Notes: generated by a model from the sequence alone, not told the origin. 8,046 nucleotides of DNA from Spirochaetota bacterium (GCA_009908925.1 JAAAOH010000243.1:1-8046), one strand, 5' to 3'. Shown: positions 1 through 6,837, counted from the stretch's first letter. Program-made: numbers and translations.

Positions 1-114
1 ATCATCCGCCACCGGCTTGCTGAGCCCCTCATCTCCACTCTGTTCCCCGGCCGCCCGCCGTTCACCGGGAAAACCTGCAGCTCGGCGCCAGAATATACCT
101 GCAGAAGCGGCCAT
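1..114 (-). CDS. Possible 5' part of an unknown ORF running off the left edge
   Basis: An open frame begins at ATG (complement of 112-114), just after in-frame stops TGA and TAA (complement of 121-126), and stays open for 38 codons to the window edge. It reads MAASAGIFWRRAAG, then GFPGERRAAGEQSGDEG and LSKPVADD. I do not recognise it. No Shine-Dalgarno sequence precedes the ATG, and a 7-bp inverted repeat ends 2 nt upstream. The composition (Gly, Ala, Arg, Glu) is also what GC-rich non-coding DNA would give, so it may not be a gene. Confidence 0.2.
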   Translation of the reverse strand, partial: MAASAGIFWRRAAGFPGERRAAGEQSGDEGLSKPVADD

Positions 115-116
115 AT

Positions 117-137
117 CCGGTTATCATCGTTAACCGG
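117..137. repeat. Perfect 7-bp inverted repeat CCGGTTA/TAACCGG
   Basis: CCGGTTA at 117-123 is followed by a 7-nt spacer (TCATCGT) and TAACCGG at 131-137. There is no T-run on either side, so it is a poor Rho-independent terminator. It sits directly upstream of the possible partial minus-strand ORF that starts at 114, so an operator or a 5'-end hairpin is possible. The rest of 138-262 shows nothing I can assign. Confidence 0.45.
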
Positions 138-262
138 CGGATTGGCGGGTTGAGCGGAAGGACGCCGAGGCTATAAACCTGTTCGTCACCGCAGGACGCA
201 TGATTGGCACCGACGGGCGTCCCGATACAGTCACGACCGTGGCGGATGTAACCCAGTGGACA

Positions 263-278
263 CGGCGGCGCGCCGCCG
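263..278. repeat. 16-bp perfect GC palindrome just after the kinase-like gene
   Basis: CGGCGGCGCGCCGCCG is its own reverse complement and starts 1 nt after the TAG stop (complement of 280-282) of the kinase-like gene. It could form a strong hairpin at the 3' end of the minus-strand transcript. No T-run follows it, so it may be a 3'-protecting stem or part of a Rho-dependent end rather than a classical terminator. Low-complexity GC repetition could also produce it by chance. Confidence 0.4.
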
Positions 279-279
279 C

Positions 280-906
280 CTAATCCATCAACCGGGGGAG
301 GCGTACGAGAAACGTAGAGGTCTCGGCGTCCTCCACGTAGAACTCTCCGTCGTGCTGGCCGACGATTGCCGTCACTATCTGCATTCCGAGTGTTTCGCGG
401 TTCTGGCCCAGGTAGTCGGCTGGGAGTCCCGGCCCTGAATCGCTGACTCGCGCCTCGATGTGCGTCCCCGCACTCTTCACGGACAGCGATATCCACCCGG
501 AGTTGCCCTGCGGAACTGCGTGTTTGAGGCTGTTCAGGTGGTTTTTTACCCTGTGGTTTACCTCGCGAAGCGCATTGTGTTGGTTTTCATCCAGGTTGGA
601 CGCCAGTGAACGCCCGCGCATATCATATACGGTCGTAATCTTGTAGGGCGTGTCGTCCAGTTCCAGGCGACCGACGGTTACCAGGATGGTCCGTATCGAG
701 CCGTCCTTTCTGACTACGCGCCACTCTCCGGTCACTTCACCCTGTTCTCTGAAAAGGAACTCGTCGTGAAGCCGTGCTGCGGCCTCTCTCTGTTCGCCCG
801 GTACCACCATGGTGAACTCGTTCCCGAGTAACTCAGATGGGTCATAGCCGTAGGTCTTGCAGTACTCGCGGTTGACCGCGACGAACCGTCGCTGCGTGTC
901 GGTCAA
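280..906 (-). CDS. PAS / HisKA_2-type histidine kinase-like protein, internally shortened
   Basis: 208 residues. Residues 1-95 match most of a PAS domain (TDTQRRFVAVNREYC, GYDPSELLG, EWRVVRKDGS). Residues 113-123 (REVNHRVKNHL) match the HisKA_2 H-box, with candidate phospho-acceptor H118. The sequence then passes directly to NSLKHAVPQG (125-134), the end of the N-box. The G1 box is D156-SGPGLP, a G2-like LGMQ lies at 173-176, and the C-terminal strand is FLVRLP. In this family the H-box and N-box are normally separated by roughly 80-100 residues (helix two, linker, first half of the N-box), and these are absent here. The start is TTG with GGGGGTGAGGA just upstream; the PAS domain lacks its usual first strand and cap. 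It lies 6 nt after the BCCT gene, in the same frame, and was probably co-transcribed. Kinase activity is doubtful: it may be a remnant, a phosphotransfer module or a ligand-binding regulator. Confidence 0.75.
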   Translation of the reverse strand: MTDTQRRFVAVNREYCKTYGYDPSELLGNEFTMVVPGEQREAAARLHDEFLFREQGEVTGEWRVVRKDGSIRTILVTVGRLELDDTPYKITTVYDMRGRSLASNLDENQHNALREVNHRVKNHLNSLKHAVPQGNSGWISLSVKSAGTHIEARVSDSGPGLPADYLGQNRETLGMQIVTAIVGQHDGEFYVEDAETSTFLVRLPRLMD

Positions 907-910
907 ACGT

Positions 911-920
911 CCTCACCCCC
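911..920 (-). promoter_or_regulatory. Shine-Dalgarno sequence that sets the TTG start of the kinase-like gene
   Basis: On the minus strand GGGGGTGAGG, continuing to GGA, precedes TTG (complement of 904-906) by 3-4 nt. It contains the TGA stop of the BCCT gene (complement of 913-915). That TGA is in frame with the kinase-like ORF, so no start further upstream is possible without readthrough. Confidence 0.55.
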
Positions 921-2430
921 GATGATCGCTTGCGCGCCGCCCGGTCAGCTCGTTGCGCCACTCCCATCTCAGTGCCCGCAGGAGACTGAAGACCATGAGG
1001 ACCATGACCAGCGTGAACGGCAGTGCCGCAACAATGGCCATTCGTTGCAGAGCTGCAAGCCCGCCCGTCATGAGGAGGGTGACCGCGGCCACCGACTGCA
1101 GGAGTCCCCAGGAGAGCTTCTTTGCCGTCGGCGGGGTAGGGTTGCCGTTGCTGGTCATCATGGCAAGTACGTAAGTGGCGGAGTCGGCCGACGTAACGAA
1201 GAATACGCTGAGAAGTGTCACCGCCACCAGACTCAATAGCGCGCCCAGTGGTAGGTAGGAGAACATCTCGAAGAGAACGAGGGTCACGTCGGACTGCGCC
1301 ACGGCGGCGAGGTCGACTCCCTGGTGCAATTGAAGGTCCAGGCCCGTCGCCCCGAAGACGGCGAACCAGAGGAACGTCAGAAGGGTCGGCACGAGAAGCG
1401 CGCCCGATACGAACTCCCGGATCGTCCGTCCCCGCGATATGCTCGCAACGAAAAGGCCCACGAAGGGCGACCAGGAAATCCACCACGCCCAGTAGAAGAG
1501 TGTCCAGTCCTTCGTCCACTGGTAGCCTTCGAAGGGGTTGGTCGACAGACTGAGGCTCACGAACTGGGTGAGGTAATCCCCCACGACTGTTGTCAGCACG
1601 TTGAGAATATATGACGTAGGCCCGACAACGAGCACAAAAAGCAGGAGGGTAATGGCGATGAGCACGTTGGTTTTACTGAGGATCTGTATCCCGGTATCCA
1701 GTCCCGTCATGCTCGAGGTCAGGTAGAGCACGGTTACGACGGCGATGATGATGAAGGTGACCGTGTTGTTAATCGGCAGACCGAATACGGCGCCGAGCCC
1801 GCCGTTTATCTGAAGGGCTCCGAGGCCGAGCGAGGTGACGATACCGAACACGGTTGCAAACACGGCCAGAATGTCGATGAGCTTGCCGGGCCAGCCGAAG
1901 ACCCTGTCGCCGATCAGCGGATAAAACGTGTTGGAGATGAGGGGTGCCATGCCTCGTCGAAACGAGAAATAGGCGATGGACAGGCTCATGACGATGTAGA
2001 TCGCCCACGGTTGTATGCCCCAGTGGAAGTAGCTCCTCACCATCGCGAAACGGGCCGCTTCACCGCTTGCCGAATCGAGATACTGCGGCGGGTTTGCGAA
2101 GTGGCTCAGCGGCTCGGATACTCCCCAGAAGATCAGCCCGATCCCCATCCCCGCTGCAAACAGCATGCTGAACCAGCCGAAGTAACTGTACTGCGGCTTA
2201 TCATTCGGACGCCCGAGCTTGAGTCTGCCGTACTTGCTGAGCGCCAGGTAGAGACTGAAGACCACGAAGCCGAAGGCTGCAAGAAGGTAGGCCCATCCGA
2301 AGTGCTCGATGATCCCTCCGTGGAGAATGGAGCTGAACTGGTCGAGCTGTTCCGGCACGAACACCCCGAGCAGGATGAAGCCGAGGACCAATGCGAGCGA
2401 AACGACGAATACAGCGGCGCCGGTGTTCAT
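913..2430 (-). CDS. BCCT-family Na+-coupled betaine/choline/carnitine-type transporter
   Basis: 505 residues with about twelve hydrophobic segments, the usual size for the betaine/choline/carnitine transporter family. The family signature is complete: WTLFYWAWWISWSPFVGLF (309-327), followed by ASISRGRTIREF (329-340), which in this family forms part of the aromatic substrate cage. G94-M-G-I-G98 in TM3 matches the glycine-rich motif of Na+-coupled members such as BetP. The tail after the last helix is only about 20 residues, so the long osmosensing C-terminal helix of BetP is missing; constitutive or otherwise regulated uptake is an inference. The ATG overlaps the stop of the upstream stress protein gene (ATGA), implying translational coupling. 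The likely role is import of a quaternary-amine osmoprotectant across the inner membrane; the exact substrate cannot be read from sequence. Confidence 0.93.
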   Translation of the reverse strand: MNTGAAVFVVSLALVLGFILLGVFVPEQLDQFSSILHGGIIEHFGWAYLLAAFGFVVFSLYLALSKYGRLKLGRPNDKPQYSYFGWFSMLFAAGMGIGLIFWGVSEPLSHFANPPQYLDSASGEAARFAMVRSYFHWGIQPWAIYIVMSLSIAYFSFRRGMAPLISNTFYPLIGDRVFGWPGKLIDILAVFATVFGIVTSLGLGALQINGGLGAVFGLPINNTVTFIIIAVVTVLYLTSSMTGLDTGIQILSKTNVLIAITLLLFVLVVGPTSYILNVLTTVVGDYLTQFVSLSLSTNPFEGYQWTKDWTLFYWAWWISWSPFVGLFVASISRGRTIREFVSGALLVPTLLTFLWFAVFGATGLDLQLHQGVDLAAVAQSDVTLVLFEMFSYLPLGALLSLVAVTLLSVFFVTSADSATYVLAMMTSNGNPTPPTAKKLSWGLLQSVAAVTLLMTGGLAALQRMAIVAALPFTLVMVLMVFSLLRALRWEWRNELTGRRASDHRG

Positions 2431-3260
2431 GTTCGTGCCTCCGTGGATACTTCAACGTCGCGGGGAATGATGAGGACCGAGCAGCCGACGTTGTAGCTGA
2501 CCTCCTCCGTCGTCGAACCGAGTACCGGCGCGAATCCCATCACACTGTCGGCTTTGCCGAGCAGGACCAGGTCGACCGAAAGGCGGCGTGCGGCTTTGAC
2601 GATCTGCCGGCGGGCCGTACCGAGTACGGCAAGCTGCTCGCTATCGGACTCGCCGAGACCGCAGTTCCGGCGCAACTCCTGCAGCTGGGTGTCCACACGT
2701 TCGCGGCGCTGCTGCTCTACGAACGGGTCGGGGCCGCGACTTCCCACGTGGAGGAACACGATCTCATCGGCCTGGAAACGCTTGTCACGAATGTAGGAGA
2801 GAATGATGTCGTCACCCCACTGGAGGGAGGTCGCGTACAACGCACGGAACCTGTCATCACGGGAGCGCCACCGCGGGGGCTCCTTGTAGACGAAGACCGG
2901 GATATCGCTCTGCCGAATGACATCCTTGACTGTGCTTCCCAGGATGGCACGGCGGAGGATGCTCTGCTTTCGAAACGACATGGCGATGTAATCCGCCTCC
3001 AGTTCTTCGGCGACGGCCACGAGCACCATTTGTCGCGAGCCGGGGCGTACGACCGTCCGAGTCGAGAATCCGTGGGTCTGGATTTGATCGGCAACGGCTG
3101 CAATACGGCGCTGATTCTGCTTCCCCGGTCCGCGTGTGTTGGGCCCGACGTGGACGAGCACAACCTCGCCGGTGCCGAGGCCCTTGAGAAATGTGCACAT
3201 CGCCGCCAGCTGTTCGGGTTTCTCGCGGAAACCGACCGGTACCAGTACTCGCCTCAGCAT
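2427..3260 (-). CDS. Tandem-domain universal stress protein (UspA family)
   Basis: 277 residues from ATG (complement of 3258-3260), chosen over an ATG 13 codons upstream because GGGAGGAAGC lies just before it and the first Usp strand (RRVLVPVGF) begins at once. There are two Usp folds: about residues 1-125 (LVPVGF, ADYIAMS, ILGSTVKDVI, IPVFVY) and about 133-268 (ALYATSL, VDLVLLG, VLGSTTEEVSYNVGCSVLIIP). The ATP-binding pattern G-2x-G-9x-G-S/T is only partly kept: domain two has G-x2-D-x9-GST, domain one has only the final GST, and the early Asp of VPxD is Gly in domain one. ATP binding is therefore uncertain. Usp genes often sit beside solute transporters, and here the stop overlaps the BCCT start, so a regulatory partnership with osmolyte uptake is likely but unproven. 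Confidence 0.85.
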   Translation of the reverse strand: MLRRVLVPVGFREKPEQLAAMCTFLKGLGTGEVVLVHVGPNTRGPGKQNQRRIAAVADQIQTHGFSTRTVVRPGSRQMVLVAVAEELEADYIAMSFRKQSILRRAILGSTVKDVIRQSDIPVFVYKEPPRWRSRDDRFRALYATSLQWGDDIILSYIRDKRFQADEIVFLHVGSRGPDPFVEQQRRERVDTQLQELRRNCGLGESDSEQLAVLGTARRQIVKAARRLSVDLVLLGKADSVMGFAPVLGSTTEEVSYNVGCSVLIIPRDVEVSTEART

Positions 3261-3261
3261 G

Positions 3262-3270
3262 CTTCCTCCC
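3262..3270 (-). promoter_or_regulatory. Shine-Dalgarno sequence of the universal stress protein gene
   Basis: Minus-strand GGGAGGAAG ends 1 nt before the ATG at the complement of 3258-3260, with its GGAGG core 4 nt away. It supports the internal start over the more distal ATG. The 66-nt gap back to the MFS stop shows no convincing promoter or terminator. Confidence 0.65.
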
Positions 3271-3326
3271 TGCCCGTGGCCAAAAGTCGATACCCTCATT
3301 CTCGGCGCCTCATCGAGACACCCTGA

Positions 3327-4616
3327 TCAGGAGCTCGGCGGATTACGCCTGACGCGCACCTTGCGAAGCATCTTGAACGCCGAGGGGCTCGTTCTCGGGT
3401 AGAGCCGGAATCCTGTTGCTCGCCTCGGCAGCGCGCGGATGACCGGCATCCGGACGAGAACAAACGCAATCAGCAGTGCCAGCACGATCGTCATGGAGAA
3501 GAAAAGCCCGGTCGGACCGAACCACCGCATGAACTGACTTCCCAGAAGAGGTCCGATGACGCTTCCGATTCCGTAGTAGATAACAATCGCGCCGGCGGCA
3601 CCGACCATCTCGTGCGGTTCGAAGTGATCGTTGGCCAGCGCCACAGAGAGCGAGTAGAGCGGCATCCCGAACCCGCCGTACAGGAATACGAGCACGTAGA
3701 GCATCGTCTCGTCGGGGCGGAACATAGCGATAAGGGCTGCCGCGACGGCAGCGCTGCCGGCGCTCCACAGAATCGCGAGGCTTCGACTTTTCTTGTCCGA
3801 CAACCATCCCACAGGCCATTGCAGCACGATGGTGCCGACGGAGACCAGAAGCATGAGGAGGCCGATCGCGCCATCGTCCATACCTACCTGCTGTCCGTAG
3901 AGCGGCGTCAGGCTCCATGTGGCACCGGTCATAATGCCGGCTGCGATTACGCCGACGCCGGCAAGTGGGGACTTCATAAAGGTTCTGACGAGCCGCGTGG
4001 GCTCGCGGTCGGCGTTCGGCTCCCCGGTGACCCGCATGACGGTGACCGGTATCAGACAGAACGAGATGAGCACCGAGGTAGCACCGAAGATCTCGAAACT
4101 TCCCGGCGGAAAGATCGCCAGTAGTGGCTGTCCGGCACCCATGGAAACGAGGTAGACAACGCTGTACGCGGTGAGAAGACGGCCGCGGTTGTAGTTGGTG
4201 CTCGACGAGTTCAGCCAGCTTTCGGCAACCACGAACATGACCGATAACGAGAGTCCCGTAAGCGCCCGGAATATCATCCACGCGATCGGGTGTATCAGGA
4301 GCAGATGGGCAATCGCCGACGCGGACCCCAGCGAAGCGGATGCGGCGAATGTGCGCACGTAGCCGACATTGCGAACAAGAGAAGGGGCGATCAGCGAACC
4401 GATAATGAGCCCCACGTAGTTGGCCGACATGATCAGGCCCACCGTAGAGTCCAGGAAGCCCTCGAGGCCGCCACGGAGCGAAACCGCCGATCCCTGCACG
4501 CCCATTCCGGCGCCCATGAGGAAGACCGAGAGAAGGATTGCCACAATCGTGGTTCTCGAACTGTCCGGAAGGGCCGCCGGTGTCACGCCGGCCTGATCGG
4601 TCGTCGCTGCTCCCAT
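3327..4616 (-). CDS. MFS transporter, YcaD-like
   Basis: 429 residues with about twelve hydrophobic segments. The block AESWLN (131-136) followed by NRGRLL (143-148) and AYSVVYLVSMGAGQ is typical of the YcaD-type branch of the major facilitator superfamily, as is PLYSLSVALANDHFEP (319-334). WPVGWLSDKKSRS (267-279) is the loop motif between helices 8 and 9. The substrate is unknown for this branch; an exporter or a sugar-like permease are both possible. The C-terminal 40 residues are basic and cytoplasmic. The ATG is immediately preceded by TGAGGA, too close for normal Shine-Dalgarno use, while a TACATT hexamer lies 7 nt upstream, so a leaderless transcript is possible; a GTG at codon 11 is an alternative start. 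It lies 66 nt after the GNAT gene and 66 nt before the stress protein gene, on the same strand. Confidence 0.85.
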   Translation of the reverse strand: MGAATTDQAGVTPAALPDSSRTTIVAILLSVFLMGAGMGVQGSAVSLRGGLEGFLDSTVGLIMSANYVGLIIGSLIAPSLVRNVGYVRTFAASASLGSASAIAHLLLIHPIAWMIFRALTGLSLSVMFVVAESWLNSSSTNYNRGRLLTAYSVVYLVSMGAGQPLLAIFPPGSFEIFGATSVLISFCLIPVTVMRVTGEPNADREPTRLVRTFMKSPLAGVGVIAAGIMTGATWSLTPLYGQQVGMDDGAIGLLMLLVSVGTIVLQWPVGWLSDKKSRSLAILWSAGSAAVAAALIAMFRPDETMLYVLVFLYGGFGMPLYSLSVALANDHFEPHEMVGAAGAIVIYYGIGSVIGPLLGSQFMRWFGPTGLFFSMTIVLALLIAFVLVRMPVIRALPRRATGFRLYPRTSPSAFKMLRKVRVRRNPPSS

Positions 4617-4623
4617 TCCTCAG

Positions 4624-4629
4624 AATGTA
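4624..4629 (-). promoter_or_regulatory. Candidate -10 element (TACATT) 7 nt before the MFS start
   Basis: Minus-strand TACATT followed by 7 nt and ATG would put transcription initiation at or next to the start codon. No good -35 is present; TGGCAA at 18-nt spacing is weak. It is supported mainly by the same layout at the cyclase and hicB genes. Confidence 0.3.
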
Positions 4630-4682
4630 CCAGCAGAACTGATATCGTTGCCAGTCTCTGCGCACTGCGGTATGCGGTACAC

Positions 4683-5183
4683 CTACATGAGGTACGCGTC
4701 GTAGCGCTGATCCTGAATAGGCCTACCGAACGCCGTGGAGTAGGATTCGGATGTGAGGGTGAACCCGTGGCGCCGATAGAGCGAGATGGCGGCGTCCAGC
4801 TCACCGGCGGTCAGGAGAAACGCCCGCTCGTACCCGACCTCTCGAGCGAAATCCATCCACAGCTCTATCAGCCGTTTCCCGAGCCCTATGCCGCGGTAGT
4901 CCGGGTGGATGAGGAAGTAGCGCAGCTGAGCGGTGTTGTCCTCGCGATGCATGAGCACGAGAGAGCCTATGATCCTGCCTCCGTGCTCGGCGAGCCAGAT
5001 GCGATCCCTCGAGGAATCGTAGTTCTCGAAGAATTCCGCCACTCCGTGCGCCACGTAGGTCTCGAACTGCCCGCCGAAGCCGTACTCCCGGCCGTAGAGA
5101 TCCCCGTGCATGTAGATCACATAGCCGAGATCACCCGCCCTCGGCTCGGTCCGGATGGTGATTTCATCGAGCCGTGCCTTCAT
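4683..5183 (-). CDS. GNAT-family N-acetyltransferase
   Basis: 166 residues. The acetyl-CoA pyrophosphate-binding motif A is present as HPDYRGIGLGKRLIELW (93-109, R97-G-I-G-L-G102), preceded by the strand AQLRYFLI and followed by LLTAGELDAAISLYRRHGF (123-141), the usual last part of the fold. The N-terminal stretch GDLGYVIYMHGDLYGREYGF (17-36) resembles that of the acetyltransferase half of MarR-GNAT fusion proteins, but no MarR domain is present. The acceptor substrate is unknown (small amine or protein). The start ATG (complement of 5181-5183) has GGAGGAG four nt upstream and overlaps the 3' end of the diguanylate cyclase gene by 20 nt, so the two are co-transcribed and probably coupled. A longer reading upstream is only an out-of-frame extension inside the cyclase gene. 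Confidence 0.87.
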   Translation of the reverse strand: MKARLDEITIRTEPRAGDLGYVIYMHGDLYGREYGFGGQFETYVAHGVAEFFENYDSSRDRIWLAEHGGRIIGSLVLMHREDNTAQLRYFLIHPDYRGIGLGKRLIELWMDFAREVGYERAFLLTAGELDAAISLYRRHGFTLTSESYSTAFGRPIQDQRYDAYLM

Positions 5184-6618
5184 CGTACTCCTCCGCAAGC
5201 TTGATCCGGTTCCTTCCGGCTTCCTTCGCCCGGTAAAGCGCCTGATCGGCCCGGCGCACGAGCGACTCCTCGGTGTCGTCGGAATCGCGCTCGGCGATCC
5301 CGATGCTGATCGTGGCGTGCACCTCGTCGTCCGAGAGCTCGGCGATGCGTTCCTGGATACGCCGCGCGAGCACGCGTGCATCAGCGGCGCTCGACTCGAC
5401 GAGAAGGGCGAACTCGTCGCCGCCCCAGCGGGCCAGGCAGTCTGAAACGCGGATCATCTCGCTCACGGCCGTGCTGACCCGTTGAATCACGCGGTCGCCG
5501 GTGATGTGACCGTGCTGGTCGTTGATCTCCTTCAGGTTGTCGACATCGAACATGATGAGGGACAGCAGAACGCCGGCTCGATCGCTTCTGCTTCGCGCCT
5601 CTGCGAGCCGCGCGTCGAACGCACGCCGGTTCGCGGCACCGGTGAGCTCGTCGGTTGTCGCGAGCTTCTCCAGGCGCAGGTCGAACTGGCGCATTGTGAT
5701 CGCCGAGAGCGTGATTATTGCGGCTGACACGATAAGGCCGACCAGGATCGTCCGGAACAGGTTCGCGCGTGCCGAGCGCAGCGAGCGGGTCTCGTTCTGC
5801 TCGACGATGAGAAACCAGTCGAGTTCGGGCATGTACCGCGACGAAACGAGAAAGCGATTGCCGTCTTCGGTGTACTGCGCGTCCACCGGAGCATCGGACG
5901 GCGTCAGAAGCCGGTCGGCTGCGCTTCCCATCGATGCATGCTCGCGAATGCTCTGCGTCTGGATCTGCGACAGATCAGCGTGTGCCTGGATGAGCCCGTC
6001 GCGGTCCACGAGGTAGATGGTGCGGTCGTACTTCTCCTGACGGCTCCTGAGGAACCGGGCAAACCCATCCATCTCCAGACCAACCCCCGTAACCCCGAGT
6101 AGTTCGTTGGAAAAGTCCTCGAGCCGATAGTTGACAAAAATGGTGAGCCGGTCGTCTGCCGCCTCGTTCGTGTCCACGTCGATTCTGTACGGTTGGTCCG
6201 ATCCGACGAAGTCGTAGTACCAGGCGTCGTGTTCGTCGTCAGGAGCTATCTGTTTCGTTACTCCGCTCTGATGGTAGTAGTTGCTCGTGCCCGCAGACAC
6301 GAAGAACACCGAGAAGTAGCCATACTGCCGGCGGATCGTGTCGAGATACTCGATCAGCCGACCCGGGTCGTTCTCCCCGGCTTCCGCCCACCGAATGAGA
6401 AAGGAGTCGGATGCCATCATGGACGCGATATTGAGCGCAGGCGAGAGATCGGTCTGAATCTCCGTGTAGAGGTTCTCCTGCAGTAGAGGCAACGACGAGG
6501 ACACGATTTCGTCGTGTATGGACGCTGCGACGGTCCGGTAGTTGATGACGCTCAACAAGGTAAATGAGACGATAAGCAGCGCGCTCAACACGATTAATCG
6601 GCCCGCTCTGGGAGTCAT
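5164..6618 (-). CDS. Membrane-anchored diguanylate cyclase with periplasmic CACHE-like sensor
   Basis: 484 residues from the ATG at the complement of 6616-6618. TM1 is residues about 6-25 (RLIVLSALLIVSFTLLSVIN), a periplasmic domain of about 260 residues follows, TM2 is about 291-309, and a GGDEF domain fills the C-terminus. The sensor has double-CACHE traits: YFSVFFVSAG, APDDEHDAWYYDF, RLTIFVNYRL, LLGVTGVGLEMDGF. The cyclase starts at TTDELTGAANRRAFD, has the metal-binding FDVDNLKEIND, an intact active site R-W-G399-G-D-E-F403, and an inhibitory I-site RVSD (390-393) exactly five residues upstream. It should make c-di-GMP from two GTP in response to an extracellular small ligand, with product inhibition; no EAL domain is present. 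A GTG 29 codons upstream is possible but would put a charged stretch before TM1 and lacks a Shine-Dalgarno sequence. Confidence 0.92.
   Translation of the reverse strand: MTPRAGRLIVLSALLIVSFTLLSVINYRTVAASIHDEIVSSSLPLLQENLYTEIQTDLSPALNIASMMASDSFLIRWAEAGENDPGRLIEYLDTIRRQYGYFSVFFVSAGTSNYYHQSGVTKQIAPDDEHDAWYYDFVGSDQPYRIDVDTNEAADDRLTIFVNYRLEDFSNELLGVTGVGLEMDGFARFLRSRQEKYDRTIYLVDRDGLIQAHADLSQIQTQSIREHASMGSAADRLLTPSDAPVDAQYTEDGNRFLVSSRYMPELDWFLIVEQNETRSLRSARANLFRTILVGLIVSAAIITLSAITMRQFDLRLEKLATTDELTGAANRRAFDARLAEARSRSDRAGVLLSLIMFDVDNLKEINDQHGHITGDRVIQRVSTAVSEMIRVSDCLARWGGDEFALLVESSAADARVLARRIQERIAELSDDEVHATISIGIAERDSDDTEESLVRRADQALYRAKEAGRNRIKLAEEYDEGTAR
5188..5194 (-). promoter_or_regulatory. Shine-Dalgarno sequence of the GNAT gene inside the cyclase 3' end
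   Basis: Minus-strand GGAGGAG lies 4 nt before the GNAT ATG and is embedded in the last codons of the cyclase gene. It fixes the GNAT start and supports coupled translation. Confidence 0.7.
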
Positions 6619-6625
6619 GGGGCGC

Positions 6626-6654
6626 AGCTTACGCCATTGGCGAGGTCGTGGCAA
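6626..6654 (-). promoter_or_regulatory. Candidate cyclase promoter TTGCCA-17-TAAGCT, near-leaderless
   Basis: Minus-strand TTGCCA (complement of 6649-6654), a 17-nt spacer and TAAGCT (complement of 6626-6631) lie 7 nt before the ATG. The -35 is a fair match; the -10 keeps only the T, A and final T positions. There is no Shine-Dalgarno sequence before this ATG, which fits a leaderless message. Confidence 0.35.
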
Positions 6655-6780
6655 TGCGGATGCTTGTCCATGGACGCAGAGCTGATGATGCGGTCGGTCG
6701 TGCACTATCGGGCGCCAGGGTGACTTTCATTGTTGCCGCAAGCCAAAGACGGGAGTCTCACAACCGTAAGGGCACGAGAC

Positions 6781-6837
6781 CCTGAATCCGATTTCAACTC
6801 CATATTGCCCATATTGGACTCGATTTCGGCCTGAATC
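6781..6837. repeat. Mirrored-order direct repeats A-B-C-C-B-A
   Basis: Same-strand copies occur in nested order: CCTGAATC (6781-6788 and 6830-6837), CGATTTC (6789-6795 and 6821-6827), ACT (6797-6799 and 6818-6820), and a central tandem CCATATTG (6800-6807 and 6809-6816). Each pair is direct, not inverted, so it does not make one hairpin. A binding array or a replication-slippage relic are possible readings. Confidence 0.55.

Noticed and set aside
62..496. 144-codon minus-strand frame across the kinase 3' end and the left intergenic region
   Set aside because: It overlaps the kinase-like gene in another frame, has random-looking composition and no ribosome site.
842..1519. 225-codon minus-strand frame inside the BCCT gene
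   Set aside because: It is an out-of-frame reading of the transporter, very rich in Arg and Gly, with no recognisable motif.
2391..3326. 311-codon plus-strand open frame opposite the universal stress protein gene
   Set aside because: The protein has no coherent domain, while the opposite strand gives two clear Usp folds with Shine-Dalgarno support; long antisense frames are common in GC-rich genes.
3343..4665. 440-codon minus-strand frame overlapping the MFS gene
   Set aside because: It is rich in Arg, His and Pro with no membrane segments, whereas the other frame gives a full YcaD-type transporter.
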